Source: Blastocladiella emersonii ATCC 22665 (taxonomy: Eukaryota > Blastocladiomycota > Blastocladiomycetes > Blastocladiales > Blastocladiaceae). Taken from it: a stretch of 64,000 nucleotides of DNA. Of the stretch, positions 20,601 through 34,500 are shown in pieces (the first letter of the stretch is position 1; the number at the start of each line of letters is the position of its first letter). The DNA is taken from contig JANHCV010000006.1 in NCBI GenBank assembly GCA_025594325.1, positions 248,001 through 312,000 of the forward strand, read 5' to 3'. The notes below the pieces were generated by a model. That model saw nothing but the letters and a program-made list of their open reading frames with translations. It made no database searches and was not told where the DNA came from. A program made the translations under genes and the position numbers.

Positions 20601-23600
20601 TGGCGGACCTCGGCGGTGCCGAGCAGCTCGGCGCGCAGCGCCGCGACGTGCTCCTTGAGGTTGGGCAGCTGGTTCATCTTGCCCGCGAGGTCGGCGTGCA
20701 GGGCCTCCTCCTGGCTGAGGCGGGCGATCTTGGGGTGCATGAGGCACAGCAGGTTGAAGGCCATCTCGATGGTCGAGAAGGTGTAGACGCCGAGCGCCTC
20801 GATGCCCTGCGACACGAGGTTGTTGGACGACATGAGCCCGGTGCCGCGGGTCCAGCCGATGACGGCGCCGATCACGCACAGGTACTCGGACCACGACTCG
20901 GACTCCCACCGGTTGAGCAGCGTCTCGAGAGCGATCTTGGACTCGCCGTACAGGCCGTCGCCGCCAAAGGTGCCGTGGTTGGGCGACAGCGGGAGCAGGA
21001 CGTGCGCGGGCCGCGTGGTGGTCTCGCGCGCGCGCTTCTCGGCGACGACGAGGCCGAGCATGCGCAGCACGTTGGTGAGCATGAGGCGGTGCGCGAGCTC
21101 CGACTTGGAGTCGATGTCGGTGATCTCGCGGCCGTTCTCGGAGATGGCGGCGAAGGGGACGATGAAGTCGAGGTCCCAGCCGAGCTCGCCGTAGATGTAC
21201 TGGACGAGCTTCTGGGTGTCGGTGTGGCTGCCGGCGTTGAAGGGCACGATGACGAGCGCCGAGCCGCGGGACCCGTGCTGCTCGAAGATGGTGCGGTAGT
21301 GCTGGGTCGCGGCCTGCGAGAAGGACGACGTGGTGACGACGACCTTGGCGCCGGCGGACAGCGCGCCCTTGAGGACCGACGCGCCGATCGAGTCGCGGCC
21401 GCAGCCCGTGATGAGCATGGTCTTGCCCGCGAGCGACAGGCCCTCCTCGGCGACCTCGTGCATGATGCGGAACAGCGTGGCCGTCTTGTCGTCGTCGGCT
21501 GACCAGTCGCACGCCTTCCGCGACTTGATGTGCAGGTGGCCCTCCTTGTGCATCTTCTCGACGTAGGCGGCCATCTTGCGCACGCCGGCGCGCTGCACCT
21601 CGGCGTACTCGATCTTGCCCGCGTCGGTGAGCACGGTGCTCGGGCCGGTCGGCACCTCGACGTACTTGTACACGGGGTCGACGCCGGCCGCCTCCTTGCA
21701 GTTGTTGACGAGCTCGCGGCCGAGGCGGCGCACGAGGTCGTATTTCTGGTCGTCGACGTCGACGAAGAAGGGCAGGTGGTGGTCGAGCCAGTACTCCATG
21801 AACTCGATGACGGCGGGGTCGGCGCGGTTCATGACGTGCAGGCACTGCGCGATGAGGGCGCGGTCGACGTCGCGCAGGCGGCCGAAGATGATATCGAAGA
21901 ACAGCGACAGCACGTGCTGGCGGACCCAGTTCCACGCCGAGTCGAAGTGGCGCGCCTTGCGCGGCTCGAACATGGGCACGATCCCCTGCGCGTACGTGTC
22001 GCCGTGCTCGGCGACCCACAGGTCGAGCTGCGACTGGAGCGACTCGAGCGTCGCCGCCTGCTGGGCCACGATGCCCGCCGACGCGTGCAGGTCGACGTCG
22101 AGCGCCGAGGCCAGCGCGTTGAGCTGCGACGTCCACAGCTGCTGCTGCGACGCGAACAGGGCCTTGAGCTGCGCCGCGGACATGGCGGGCGCGGCGGCCG
22201 CGTTGCCCGAGCCCGAGGACCCGTCGGCCGACTTGTACTGGACGCCGGCGACCTGGGCGTACGCCTGGGCGACGGCGGCGAGCCACTTCTTGGCCTCGTC
22301 CTCGTTGGCGAGGCGGTTGGCGGGCTCCATCGTGCAGCCGAGGAGCAGCAGGCCGTCGGCGCGCTGCGGGCCGAGCCCGTACGCGGCCTTGAGGTGGTCC
22401 TTGACCATGGTCATGGTGAAGCCGCCGGGCATCTTGGCGGCGATGAGCTTGGACACGAGCGCCGTGGTGTGCTTGCCGAGGCCGGCGGCGGGGATCTGGG
22501 CCGCGAGCTCGTCGAGCGGCGTCTCCTCGGCGCGCTCGGGGATCGTGTTGATCTCCTTCTGCAGGTCGCCGAGAATCTCGTTCTGCATCGTCGACTTGCC
22601 GCCGACCAGGTCCTTGATGGTCTTGGACATGGGCAGCTCGGCGAGCGGCTTCTTGAGCTTCTGCGCGATGATGGCGCCGAGCAGCAGCGTCGACGCGATC
22701 GGCGCCTCGGGCACGTCCTCGGCCTGGCCACCGGCGGCGGCGGGCGCCGCGGCCACGGGAGCAGCAGCAGCGGGGGCCGAAGTGGCGGGAGCCGACGAGA
22801 TCGACGACGAACCGGCCGCGGGGGCAGCAGCCGCGACCTCCTCGTCCTGGAACTCGTAGTAAATGTCCTGGTGGTTGCGCGCGTACGAGAGGTTGGCGCG
22901 GCGGAAGGTGAGAGCGTCGTCGTAGGCCGTGTACTTGAGCTTGAGGGTGCGCTCGGCCATGCCGACGAGCGTGGACGAGGGCCCGACCTCGATGATGCGC
23001 TCGACCTTGTACTCGGCGAAGAGCACGTCCTGGGTCTCGATCCAGCGGACGGCCGACGCGAACTGGTACGCGAGCAGCTCGATGAGCAGCGTGTGGGCGA
23101 CGACCTGCTTGTCCTCGGGGGTCGCGAGCGCGAGCTTGGGCAGCAGCGCCTGGAGGACGGGCGACTGGGTCTGGTCGGCGACCGCGGCAATGTACTCGCG
23201 GGTGACGCGGAACGGCTTGGCCGTGAGGTTCGGGATGTAGCGGGCCTCGAGGCGCTGCGCGTGGATGTACGCGGGCTTGATCTTGCGCTGGAGGTACTCG
23301 CGGAACGGCGCGACGCCGGGGAGCAGGAACGACGAGTGGAACGGCACGTCGATACCGGCGAGCGGGATCGTGGCGTGGCCGCGCGCCAGCGGCATGTTCT
23401 TGAGGTCGGCAGTGCGCACGAGCTCCTCGAGCTTGGCCTGGTCGAAGACGCCGCGCGCGACCGCGTTGAGGACGAGCGTCAGGGCGTTGAGCCCCTGCAG
23501 GTCGCCGGCGACCACGTACTGCCACCCGTCGACGTTGTAGTTGACGATCTCGAGCAGGCTGCCCGTGACGCCGCGGACGTGCGCGACGAGGTCCTCGAGG

Positions 23601-26600
23601 TCCTTCTCCTTGAAGAACTTGTGGACGCGCGCCGGGTTGACGGCGCACATGCCGTAGTTGGACGACCCGTCGGCCGCGCGCACCACGGCGTGCTGCATGG
23701 TCATGCCGCGGTAGAAGACAATGTCGACGAGCGACTCAACGGGGAGCACGTCGGCGACCGACGCGAGCGCCGCGTACTCGCCGAGCGAGTGGCCAGCAAA
23801 GGGGCAGTCGGGCGGGACGAGGCCGTGCGCCTCCATGTCGGCGAAGGCGGCCTTCTCGACGAGCGTGAGGGCGGGCTGCGTGAACTGCGTCGCGTACAGG
23901 AGGCCCTGGGGCGCGTGGAACGTGTACGACTCGGTGTCCTCGGTGACGGTCGGGAACAGCGACTTGGTGGTGACCTTGCCGTCCTCGCCGACGGCGTCGT
24001 ACGTCATGGACATGTAGTTGGCGCGGATCGCGCGGCCGCGCTTGCCGCCGAAGTGGACCGTCTTGGCCTTGGGGTTGGTGCGGACGATCTCGATGATGGA
24101 GAACCCGAACTCGCGCTTGAAGTGGGCGTCGGCGCGGTCCCAGATCTCGCGGGCGACGGGCGACGACGCGTACAGGTCCATGCCCATGCCGACCTCCTGC
24201 GAGCCCTGGCCCGTGAACACGAAGCACGACGTGGCCTGCGCGACCTGCGCGGTCCCCTTGACGAGGACGCGGCCGTCGGCGGCCGCCGCCGTCGTCACGT
24301 CAATGATCTTGCGCCCGTTCTGCATGCCGACGTGGCGCAGCGTGGTCGTGAGCTCCGTGTTGGGGACGCACATGTCGACGAAGTCGACGGCGAACGAGAG
24401 CACGCGCGACGGCTGGTTCTCGGCGGCGTGCAGCTCGACGACGCGGCGGGTCATGGCCGACGTCCACATGCCGTGGGTGATGGTGTCGGGCAGGCCGGCG
24501 AGGTCGGCGAGCAGCGGGTTGGTGTGGATCGGGTTGTAGTCGCCCGAGACCGACGCGTACGCCGTGTTGGAGGCAGGCGCGGTGAACTTGGACGTGTGCA
24601 CCGTGTATCCGGCGCCGTTGGCGGCACCGGCGCCCTCGAACAGGCACGGCTGCTCGACGGTGACGCCGCCGAGGCGCTGGAGCATGGCGACGACGGGCGA
24701 CGTCTGGACGGCGAGCGGGTGGTCGCACGCGAACATGACGTGGCCGACGGTCAGGGTCTGCTCCATGTGGACCATCTCGATGGTGCCGGTCGTGTGCAGC
24801 GACGCGTAGGCGGTGCTGGACTGGTACTCGACGTGGGTCTTGAGGCGGAACACGAGCGTGGACCCGACGGCGACGGGGACGGGGCTGGCGGCGTCGAAGG
24901 AGATGTACTCCTTGGCCTCGAGCACGGCGAGGTCCTGCGGGCGGCGCACCGTGAGCGAGATGGGCTCCTCGTCGACGTTGTCGAAGGTGCGGTGGTAGTC
25001 GTCGAAGGCGCCGCGGACGAAGAAGGCCGACGTGACCTCGACGAGCGCGGTGCCGTCGCGCGCGAGCGTGCCCTTGACCGTGATCTTCTTGCCCGTCGGC
25101 GTGTTGGTCATGGAGATGACCTCGGCCTGGGTCTCGATCTTGTCGCCGGCGTAGACGAGCGACCCGGGGACGAGCACCTTGAACGAGTTGCTGAGGTGGA
25201 CGAGCTTGAGCAGGTCGCCGTCGATGAGGCCCGAGAAGAGCGGCTGCACGACGGCCTGCCACCCGGCGACGATGGCGTAGTCGAGCGGCGCCGCGAGCCG
25301 GTCCTGGCCGCGGTCGACAAACTGCTCGGCGTCGTTCTGGACCACCTTGCAGAACCGGGCGATCGAGTCGCGGTCGACGACGTGCGACGACGTGCACTTG
25401 CGCGCCTCGCCCTTGACCACCTCGGTGGCCCACAGCGCCGCGTAGAAGGCCTTGACGCGGGCGTTGCGGCCGTCGAGCTTCTCGTGGATCAGCGCGTACG
25501 GCGTCTCGGGCGAGTACCGGAACACGAGGTCGAGGCTGGCCGCGTGGTCGTCATACGCGTGCGTGAGCGTCATGGTGATCTCGTCACCCGCACCACGGCG
25601 GATCACGAGCCCGGGGGTGCGCGCGTCGTGCAGCGTGAGGGCGAGCTCGGTCGGCGTCACGGCCACGGACATGCCGGCGCGCGGCGCGAGGAGACGCGGC
25701 ACGTAGTTGTCGGCGAGCATGCGGCCCTGGACGACGTGCTGGGCGAGGACGAGCGCGCGGAGCCAGTCGGGGGCGCCGTTGCCTGCGACGAGCGTGGCGA
25801 GCCACGTCGCGGCCGCGGGGAGCTTGGCGGCGTCGGTCGGCAGCTCGAAGATGCGCTTCGGGCCCGAGACCGAGACGAGGACGTTGGCGGTGGACGGGCG
25901 GCCGGGGAGGGCAAAGTTGGCGAGGTACTCGCGGCGCGGGACGGCGGCGAGGTCGCCGTTGTAGAAGCGGTCGAGGACCGCGGCGATGTGGCCGTCGCGG
26001 ACCGTGTCGAGGATCTTCTTGACGGGCAGGTTGGCGACGTTGGCGTGGCGCGTGGCGACGGGGCCCTGCAGGATGCACACGCGCTGCGCGTCCTCGCCGA
26101 CGACGGCCTCGACGAACTCGGACTGCCACAGCGAGTCCTTCTTGTACCAGGCCTCGAGCGACTCGTCGAGCACGGGGATGAAGGGCGCGGGCTTGCGGAC
26201 CGGACTGGCGAAGGCCGTGAGCAGGAAGAAGACGTCCTCGGTCGTGAGCAGCTGCGCGTGCGCGCGCGGGAAAGCGGCGAGGAAGTCGGCGACGGCGGCC
26301 GTCGGGTCGGCCTTGACGCGGAGCGGGTCGAGGATCGAGTTGACCTTGGCGGCGGCGGCGCCCGACTTGGACGCGGACGCGGGCGTGAAGCGCTCCTCGA
26401 TGCGCAGCAGCACGTCCATGAGCAGCGAGCCGTACGACGCGTCGATCCAGCGCTGGAGCTTGGGCAGGTACGTGAGCTCGAGGATGCGGTTGGCGACCTC
26501 GGCGTACGTCATGTCGGCGAGGTCATCGGCGACGGACCCGTCGGCCTTCTTGCCGAACCACGGGCGGTGCGCGTCCTTGTTGAGGCGGTCGATGAGGTAC

Positions 26601-29600
26601 GCCTTGGACTCGCGGATCTTGGCGGCGCGCTTGTCCTTGGGCAGGTTGAAGACGGTGTCGTCGAGCTCCTTCCACAGCTGGACGCCGCGGGTCGCGACCT
26701 TGTGGATGGGCTCGCCGAGCTCGGACCGGACCGTGAGGATGCCGCCGGTCGGCTTGACGTACGTCTGCTCCCAGTCGGCCTCGTTCTCGACGCCGGGGCA
26801 CGCGACGATCAGCTGCTTGACGGCGTCGGACGTCTTGGCCTCCTTGGCGACCATCATGCGCGAGCCGAACAGGACCGCGTCGAAGGGCATGGCGGGGCGG
26901 GCAAATGCGAGGGCCCAGTCGCCCGTGAGGTACGGGAGCGAGTCCTCGACGCCGCCGAGCCCGGACCCGGCGACGAGCACGAGGTTCGGGCACCGGCGGA
27001 TCGCCGCGTAGTGCTCGAGGATCGGCGCGTGCATGTCCTCGAACGAGTGGTGGCCGCCGGCGCGGCCGCCGGTCCACTGCAGGATGACGGGGACGTGCGG
27101 GTGGGCCTCGGCGATGCGGACGACCTGGAGGATCGCGTCGGCCGATCCGGGCTTGAAGGCGACGTGCTTGATGCCGACCGAGGCCAGCGTGGTGAGGATC
27201 TCGGAGGCGACATCGGGCGACGGCACGCCCGCCGCGACACACACGCCCTCGACCGGGTACCCCTCGCGGCGCAGCGCCTGGACGAGCGGGTACTGGAACG
27301 CCCACTGGCGCGGGTTGAGGAACATCATGTTGATGGTGATGGCGTTGCCGGGCTCGACCTGCGCCATGATCGACTTGACCTTGTCGCGCAGCATGGCCTC
27401 AGTGAAGTGGCCGCCGCCGGCGAGCTCGATGTGGTACCCGGCGTTGAAGACCGCCGAGACGAACTCGCCCGAGACCGTGGTGGGCGTCATGCCGGCGACC
27501 ATGACGGGCGGGCGGCCGACGAGCCGCGTGAACTTGGTGTCGAGGTGCGTGGCGTCGCCGACGCGCACGAGCCGCGGGCGGTACTCGTCGGCCCAGTGCG
27601 CGCCGTACTGGATCTTGGCCTTGCGCGCGTCGAGCAGCGCGTTGAGCCCGAGCAGGCCCTGCGCGACCGTGGTGGTGAGCTCGGTCGCGGAAATCACCTG
27701 GATCCCCGAGCCCTCCTTGTTGCGGTGCAGGAGACCGCCGACGCCCGAGGCGCCGCCGGGACCGAAATCGACAAAGTGCGTGGTCGGCTTGTGCGCCGTG
27801 GCGAGCTCCCAGTCGACGGGGCGCACGCAGATCTCCTCGGCGAGGAACACGGCGAGGTCGGTCGGGTCGGTGATGGAGCGAATGTCCTTGCCTGTTTTCG
27901 GGGATCGGATGATGGTTAGCGTCGTGGTTCTCGACTCGTTCCCCGAGAAAAAGAAAGCGTACCGAGCTCGGTCGAGTACACGGGCATGGCGAGCTTGGCG
28001 GCGTTGAACTTAACGGCAAACTGGGTGCCGACGGCCTCCTCCACCGCCAAACGGATCTTGTCGACGGCGGGGGCGAGGTAGGGCGAGTGGAACGGCGCCG
28101 AGATGGGGAGGAACCGAGCCGTGAACTTGAGCCCGCGCTTGCCGAAGGGGACGCGCGACTCGTCGGTAGCGGCGGGGGTGCGGACCTTGCGGAGTCGGAG
28201 GCACAGGCCGTAGAGCGACTGGGGCGGGCCGGCGACGACCGTGTTCTTGGGCCCGTTGACGAGGGCGACGTGGATGCGCTTGTCCTCGGGCAGGTGGCGG
28301 TTGGTCTCGGCGACGTGGAACCGCAGCGTCTTGAGCGGGAGCGCGCCCGACACGGCGAGCATGGGCGACGGCGTGCCCTCGGCATTGTCGGCCGAGTCGC
28401 GCGTGATGCGCGGCGGCAGCGACGTCGGCGGGAACGCCAGCGTCGCCTGCGTGCCAATGTGGAACAGCAGCGTCAGCGCCTGCAGGGCGTGCTCGAGGAA
28501 CGACGCGTCCGAGTCGGCCGACGCGATGGCGACGGCGGGCACGATGCCCTGCGAGTGGCCCGTCGCGGCTACGATGACGAAGCGTGAGTCAGTGATCTGG
28601 GTCGCGAACACGGCGGTCGAGGATGAAACGGGGTGGCGTGGCGCGTCGACCAGCTGCCGCGTCCCGAGCGGAGAAACTCTCGACGCTGCGCGGGTGGCTG
28701 GCTCGCGCGTATCGTGGCGCGGGAACACCGCGAACAAGTGCCCGAGAAAAAAACGTACCAGAGAACCACGAGCGGCGCGCCTCATCAAACGACCCGCCGG
28801 CGGCCTTGACGGCGACGGCGTACCAGGCGAGCTGGGTGAGGCCGATGAGCGGGAGCGAGACGGGCGCCGAGACGAGGTAGTCGGTGTCGGGGACGTTGGT
28901 GTTGGCGAGCCACTGGCGCACGCGCAGGCCGTTGGGGAACACGCTGCGGACGTCGGCGGGCGACGCCTTGAGCAGCGCCGCGAGGTGCGCGTCGGCCGCG
29001 TCGACGAAATCGCCCACGAGCGGCGCGTACACGGAGGCCGCGCGGCGCAGCTCGTCGAGGTACTCGGTCGTGTTGCCCTGGCCGCCGAACACGGCGAACA
29101 CGGACGGCGTCTTGGCCGAGGCGGTGGCGGGCGACTTGCCCTTGGCCGAGACGGCGACGGTCGACTCCTCGGCGCCGGCGTCGGCGGGCGACGACGGGCG
29201 GTCGAAGAGTGCGGGGCGCGGGGGCGTGACGAGGGCGAGGACCGAGTCGCGCAGCTCGCCGGCGGGGAGGTAGCGGGCGAGGGTGTCGACGGCCGAGTAG
29301 TAGGCCTTGAGGACGGCGGGGCGGTGGTCGCCGGCGGCGAGGTGCACGTTGTTGTCGCCGAGGTAGCGGCGGTGCATCTCGACGACGAGGGCGCGCAGCA
29401 GCGGGAGCGACGCCGACGCCTTGCTTGGCGCGGCCGGGGCCGCGTCGTACGCCGAGATCTCAGTGAAGACGGTGGCGGTTGGGGACGACGACGACGGCGA
29501 CGCGGGCGCGGAGGCGCGCGGGGCCGGGACGCCCGTCGCGGCGACCTTGCGGCACGTGGTGTCGACGACGGCGAGGTACGCCGCGTACACGTCGAGCTCC

Positions 29601-29830
29601 GATACGGCGTCGGGGGCGTCGGCGCCCTCGGACTTGGCGGCGAGGCCGAGGTCGGGATCGGCGCCGTGCAGGGCCTCCTCGGCCATGAAGTAGAGGTCCT
29701 GCGGCAGGAACAGCGAGATCTCGTGGCCGTGGCGCGCGAGCGTGAACTGGCGCAGCATCGGCGTCGCCGCCGCGGTGGTGGTGGTGTCGGCCTGGGCGGC
29801 GGCGGCGGGGGTGGTAGCAATGATAGCCAT
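17690..29830 (-). CDS. FAS: Type I fatty acid synthase, beta and alpha subunits fused
   Basis: Four exons (29830-28759, 28568-27963, 27891-19640, 19567-17690) close in frame to 3935 residues. Order: acetyltransferase (GHSQG, Ser~363), enoyl reductase (PPVMVAGMTPTTVSGEF, ~645), dehydratase, malonyl/palmitoyl transferase (GHSLGEYAAL, Ser~1928), Ala/Pro linker, acyl carrier protein (GGKSTMQNEI, phosphopantetheine Ser~2326), ketoreductase (TGCGRDSIGAS, ~2724), ketosynthase (GACATAVES, Cys~3334; HGTGTKANDFNE), and phosphopantetheinyl transferase (GVGVDIELVAVF, ~3811). In yeast the halves are separate FAS1 and FAS2 proteins. Here a single chain crosses the usual FAS1/FAS2 boundary inside one exon. 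One ACP is present. All catalytic signatures are intact. The product makes long-chain acyl-CoA in the cytosol. It shares its upstream region with ACC1. Confidence 0.97.
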
Positions 29831-29894
29831 GGTGGTTGGTGCAACGGTGCAATCGAGTAGAGGAGGAGAGGAGGGCGAGTCGCGTGTAGGTGTA

Positions 29895-29902
29895 GATATA
29901 CA
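29895..29902 (-). promoter_or_regulatory. TATA-like octamer upstream of FAS
   Basis: TGTATATC on the minus strand, 65 bp upstream of the FAS start codon. The same octamer recurs at 30001-30008. Position suggests a core promoter element or a leader-sequence feature. Confidence 0.4.
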
Positions 29903-30278
29903 AAAGAGCTCACTACTGAAGCGCGCGCGAGGAGGACGAGTGTGAGCGGGCGATCGGGACGACGAGTTGGCGGCGGCGAGCGCGATGCGTACGGTAGAGC
30001 GATATACAGGGGACGGCTAGCACGCGCACGCAGAGAGGAGAGAGTTGTCGACGACGGTGAGCTCCCGTGGGAACGGACGAGGGGGGAGGAGGGAGGACGG
30101 TCGAGCGCGCGAGAGAGAGGGAGGACGGGGGGCGGCACGACCTTTTGAGCAGAGCGAGGAACTCTGCGCTGCGAGGAGATGGGTGGGGGGCTGTCGTGCC
30201 GCGTGCGTCGATGCAAAGTCGCAGGAAGTCGCGGGCGGGGCCGTGAGACGCGATGGCGGGGCTGAGCGCGCCGGTGAC

Positions 30279-30301
30279 GGGCGGGCGGGCGGGCGGGCGG
30301 G
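30279..30301 (+). repeat. (GGGC)n tract with six G-triplets
   Basis: Six GGG runs are separated by single C bases. This arrangement can form a G-quadruplex with one-base loops. It lies inside the FAS/ACC1 control region. Confidence 0.8.
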
Positions 30302-31557
30302 TGCTGGGGACGGCCGCGCGCGGCGGCGGATCTCCCCCAACACGCGCCCTGCACGCGACGCGCATCCACCCGGCGGCGCGATAGACGTGGCGCCACGGCG
30401 GCGAAACTGGCGAATGGAGCTACGCGGCGCGAAATTGGCCGCTCGACGCGAACAAGCGGGCGGCGGAAAGCAGTGCGCCAAGCGACGCGGCCGGCTGCTC
30501 GGCTCGCCCGCACGCACCCGCGCTATTCCGGGCGACGCAACCTTGGGGATCGCCAGCCAGCCGGCTCCACGCTGGTCGCCGCTGATACGGCGCCCGCGCC
30601 ATCAACCTTGTCGCGTTCATGCGCGAGAGGGGCCGACGCGATCTTGATCGGGCCTCGTCCTCTCTCCCGCACGCACGCACGCCACCGCGGCCGTCGCACC
30701 GCTCATCGCATCGCACCGCGGTCGTGATTGCGCAGAGTTGTGGGAGTCGGGTGCGGGTGCTGTGCAGCGCGAGGGCGGGCGACGACGGCCGAGACTCGCG
30801 GAGAGAAGTCCGAGACCCTTGGCCACGACGCGGGCACACGCGAACCCGACCCGGGAACGCCGATCGCTTCCAGAGCGCGCCTCACACGACGTGCTGAGCT
30901 GCAGGGAGTGCAGATCCCGATTGGACGGGTTGGTTGGGGTGGGAGCCGCACCGGCTTCCTGGACCGCTGGGCTGCAGCGTGCGTGATGGGGGTGGCAGCG
31001 GCGGGCGGGTTGGGGCGCCGCGGGCAAAGCGGTGGGGACCGGTTTCGGAATCGCGGGTCGCGGCAGGCGAGGCGCCACTTTGCGACGTCACAGCGCTCGG
31101 GAATTTGTCTCTGCCTCCGCTCGCTCGCCGCGCCGCGCCGCACCCGCGCTACGCTCCGCCCTCGTCCCCTTGACCGCTTTTGGGGGTCGCCGCTCCCTCC
31201 ACCAGCCTCGAGCGCACCCGCACGCGCTCCATGGAACACGCCTAGGCTCGCGCGATCGTCGTTGCCCGTTGCCCGTCCTCCCTGCTCTGCTCAGCGATAC
31301 AAGAGAGACCCGAGCCCCCCGCCCGCCCCGCCGACCTTCGCGGCGCGTGTCCCTCCCCTCCCCTCGACCTACACTCCAACCCGTTTTGATCCCTCGCAGC
31401 AGCAGCGTGGTCTCGGCAGCATCGTCCCCCTCCCTCGTCTGTCCCTGCCGCTCGCTCGCTTTCCTCCCTGTACAGAGCCGCCCTCGGCACCCTACACCTC
31501 TGTAAACCACCCTCCACCTCCATCGCACCCACCACCGACACCATCATCATCACCAGC

Positions 31558-34500
31558 ATGACCCGCCTTCGCCGCGCCAGTCTGCAGTCGGGCTCCAGCG
31601 CCGTGCGCGAGTACGTCGAGCGCATGGGCGGCCACTCGCCGATCCAGAGCGTCCTCATTGCCAACAACGGCATCGCCGCTGGTACGCTCGATTCTCTCTC
31701 CTCGCCACGAGCGCCGCCGTCGAGAGCCAGCCGACTGACCACGACCGCGCGCTCGCACCAGTCAAGGAGATCCGCTCGGTCCGGAAATGGGCGTACGAGA
31801 CCTTCGGCGACGAGGGCCTCGTCAAGTTCGTCGCCATGGCCACGCCCGAGGACCTGTCGCACAACGCCGAGTACATCCGCATGGCCGACCACTTCATCCC
31901 GGTCCCCGGCGGCTCCAACAACAACAACTACGCCAACGTCGACCTGATCGTCGAGCTCGCCGAGTCGGCCGGCGTCGACGCCGTGTGGGCCGGCTGGGGC
32001 CACGCCTCCGAGAACCCGCGCCTGCCCGACCGCCTCGCCGAGAAGGGCATCGTCTTCATCGGCCCGCCCGGCAACGCCATGCGCGCCCTCGGCGACAAGA
32101 TCTCGTCTACCATCGTCGCCCAGTCCGCCAATGTCCCCACCATGGGCTGGTCCGGCGACGGCATCGTCACCGACGCCCGCAACGCCGACGGCATGATCGA
32201 CGTCCCCGAGGACCTCTACCTCAAGGCCTGCGTCACCGACGTCGAGCAGGCCATCGAGGTCGCTGACCGCGTGGGCTACCCGCTCATGGTACGCTGATTC
32301 TGCTTTCTTGGCGCGCGACCAACCAGATCGCTCACCCGCTCTCCCACCCGTCCGCCCGAATAGATCAAGGCGTCCGAGGGCGGCGGCGGCAAGGGCATCC
32401 GCAAGGTCACGGACCCGTCGCAGTTCCGCGCCGCGTTCGCGCAGGTTGCCGCCGAGGTGCAGGGCTCGCCCATCTTCCTCATGCGCCTGGCCTCGAACGC
32501 GCGCCACCTCGAGGTCCAGATCCTCGCCGACGCGTACGGCAACGCCATCTCGCTGTTCGGCCGCGACTGCTCGGTCCAGCGCCGCCACCAGAAGATCATC
32601 GAGGAGGCCCCCGTCACCATCGCCGACCCGAGCATCTTCGAGGACATGGAGATGTCGGCCGTCCGCCTCGCCAAGCTCGTCGGCTACGTCAACGCCGGCA
32701 CCGTCGAGTTCCTCTACGACGTGGCCTCGAACAAGTACTACTTCCTCGAGCTCAACCCGCGCCTGCAGGTCGAGCACCCGACCACCGAGATGGTCTCGGG
32801 CGTCAACATCCCGGCCGCGCAGCTGCAGGTCGCCATGGGCATCCCGCTGCACCGCATCCCGCACGTGCGCATGCTGTACGGGCTGCAGCCGCATACCACG
32901 TCCGAGATCGACTTCCACTTTGACCACCCGCAGTCGCTCACGATCCAGCGCAAGCCGGCGCCGACGGGCCACGTCATCGCGTGCCGCATCACGGCCGAGA
33001 ACCCGGACGCCGGGTTCAAGCCGTCGGGCGGGCATCTCGTCGAGCTCAACTTCCGGTCGTCGACGGACGTGTGGGGCTACTTCTCCGTGTCGGCCAACGG
33101 CGGGCTGCACGAGTTTGCCGACTCGCAGTTCGGCCACGTGTTCGCGTACGGCCACGACCGCCACTCGTCGCGCCGCAACATGATCATGGCGCTCAAGGAG
33201 CTGCGCATCCGCGGCGACTTCCGCACCACGGTCGAGTACCTGATCACGCTGCTCGAGACGGACGAGTTCGCCAACAACCACTTCTCGACCGAGTGGCTCG
33301 ACGCCCGCATCCAGCAGAAGCTCACGGCCGAGCGGCCCGACCGCTGGGTCTCGGTCGTCACGGGCGCCGCCACCATGGCCTTCCTCGCCGCCGAGGACCA
33401 GAAGGCCCAGTTCCTCAAGTCGCTCGACAAGGGCCAGGTGCCCACGCTCGCCGGCATCAAGGACCAGTTCTCGACCTCCTTCATCCTCGACGGCGTCCGC
33501 TACGACATTGCCGTGACGCTCGCCGCGCGCGACCTGCTCGTCCTGCGCCTCAACGACTCGCACGTCGTGGTCCGCGCCCGCGCCCTCCCCGACGGCGGCG
33601 TCCTCGTCACGTACGCGCAGAAGTCGCACGTCACGTACGCGTCCGACGACGTGGCGGGTACCCGCCTGTCCATCAACGGCCGCACCGTGGTCCTCGAGCA
33701 GGAGACGGACCCGACGCAGCTCCGGTCGCCGTCGCCCGGCAAGCTCGTGCGCTGGCTCATCCCCGACGCCGGCCACGTCGACGCCGGACAGGCGTTCGCC
33801 GAGATCGAGGTCATGAAGATGATCATGCCGCTCGTCGCCACCGACGCCGGTACCTTCGCGCCCGGCCGCAAGCAGCCCGGGTCACCCATCGCCGCCGGCG
33901 AGATCCTCGCCGTGCTCGAGCTCGACGACATGTCGCAGGTCAAGACCGCCGAGGTCTGCGTCGAGCCGTTCCCGTCGTCGATCGCCCGCTCGACGTCGTC
34001 GGCGTCGCTCCTGTCGGCCGCCACCGCCGCGTCCCCGGCCTCGGCCGTCGTCGTCGGCAAGGCCAACAAGGCGCACCAGCGGTACCTCGACCTGCAGCAG
34101 GTGCTCGACCAGGCCGTCGACGGGTTCGAGCAGGTGCAGCCCGTCGCCTCGCTGCTGACGGCGTACCTCGACGTGATCCACCGCCCCGAGCTGCCGTTCC
34201 TCCACACGGCGCAGGTCCTCGGCAGCTACCACGGCCGGCTGCCCAACGGGCTCGAGGGCAAGCTGCTCGACCTCGTCTCGCCCGCGTCGACCGAGACCAC
34301 GCCGTTCCCGGCGGCCGAGCTGCTCGCGCTCCTCGCCACGGTGCCCGACCAGGCGGCCATCGCGCCGATCCTCGAGGTCGTCCACAAGTACGAGGCGGGC
34401 GCCGACGCGCACGCCGTCGCCGAGCTCAACCGCCTGATCCGCCGGTTCCACGCGTCCGAGTCGCCGTTCATGTCGGGCGGCGACGCCGTGCACACCGAGA

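Larger units (their letters stand above)
29831..31557. promoter_or_regulatory. Shared divergent control region of FAS and ACC1
   Basis: The two lipogenic genes start back to back across 1727 bp with no supported gene between them. Visible elements are a TGTATATC octamer on the FAS strand at 29895-29902 and again at 30001-30008, a run of six GGG tracts at 30279-30301, a CRE-like GACGTCA at 31084-31090, and pyrimidine-rich sequence just before the ACC1 start. I found no yeast-type inositol/choline element (CATGTGAAAT) or CACGTG box. Which elements act on which gene is unknown. Confidence 0.6.
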
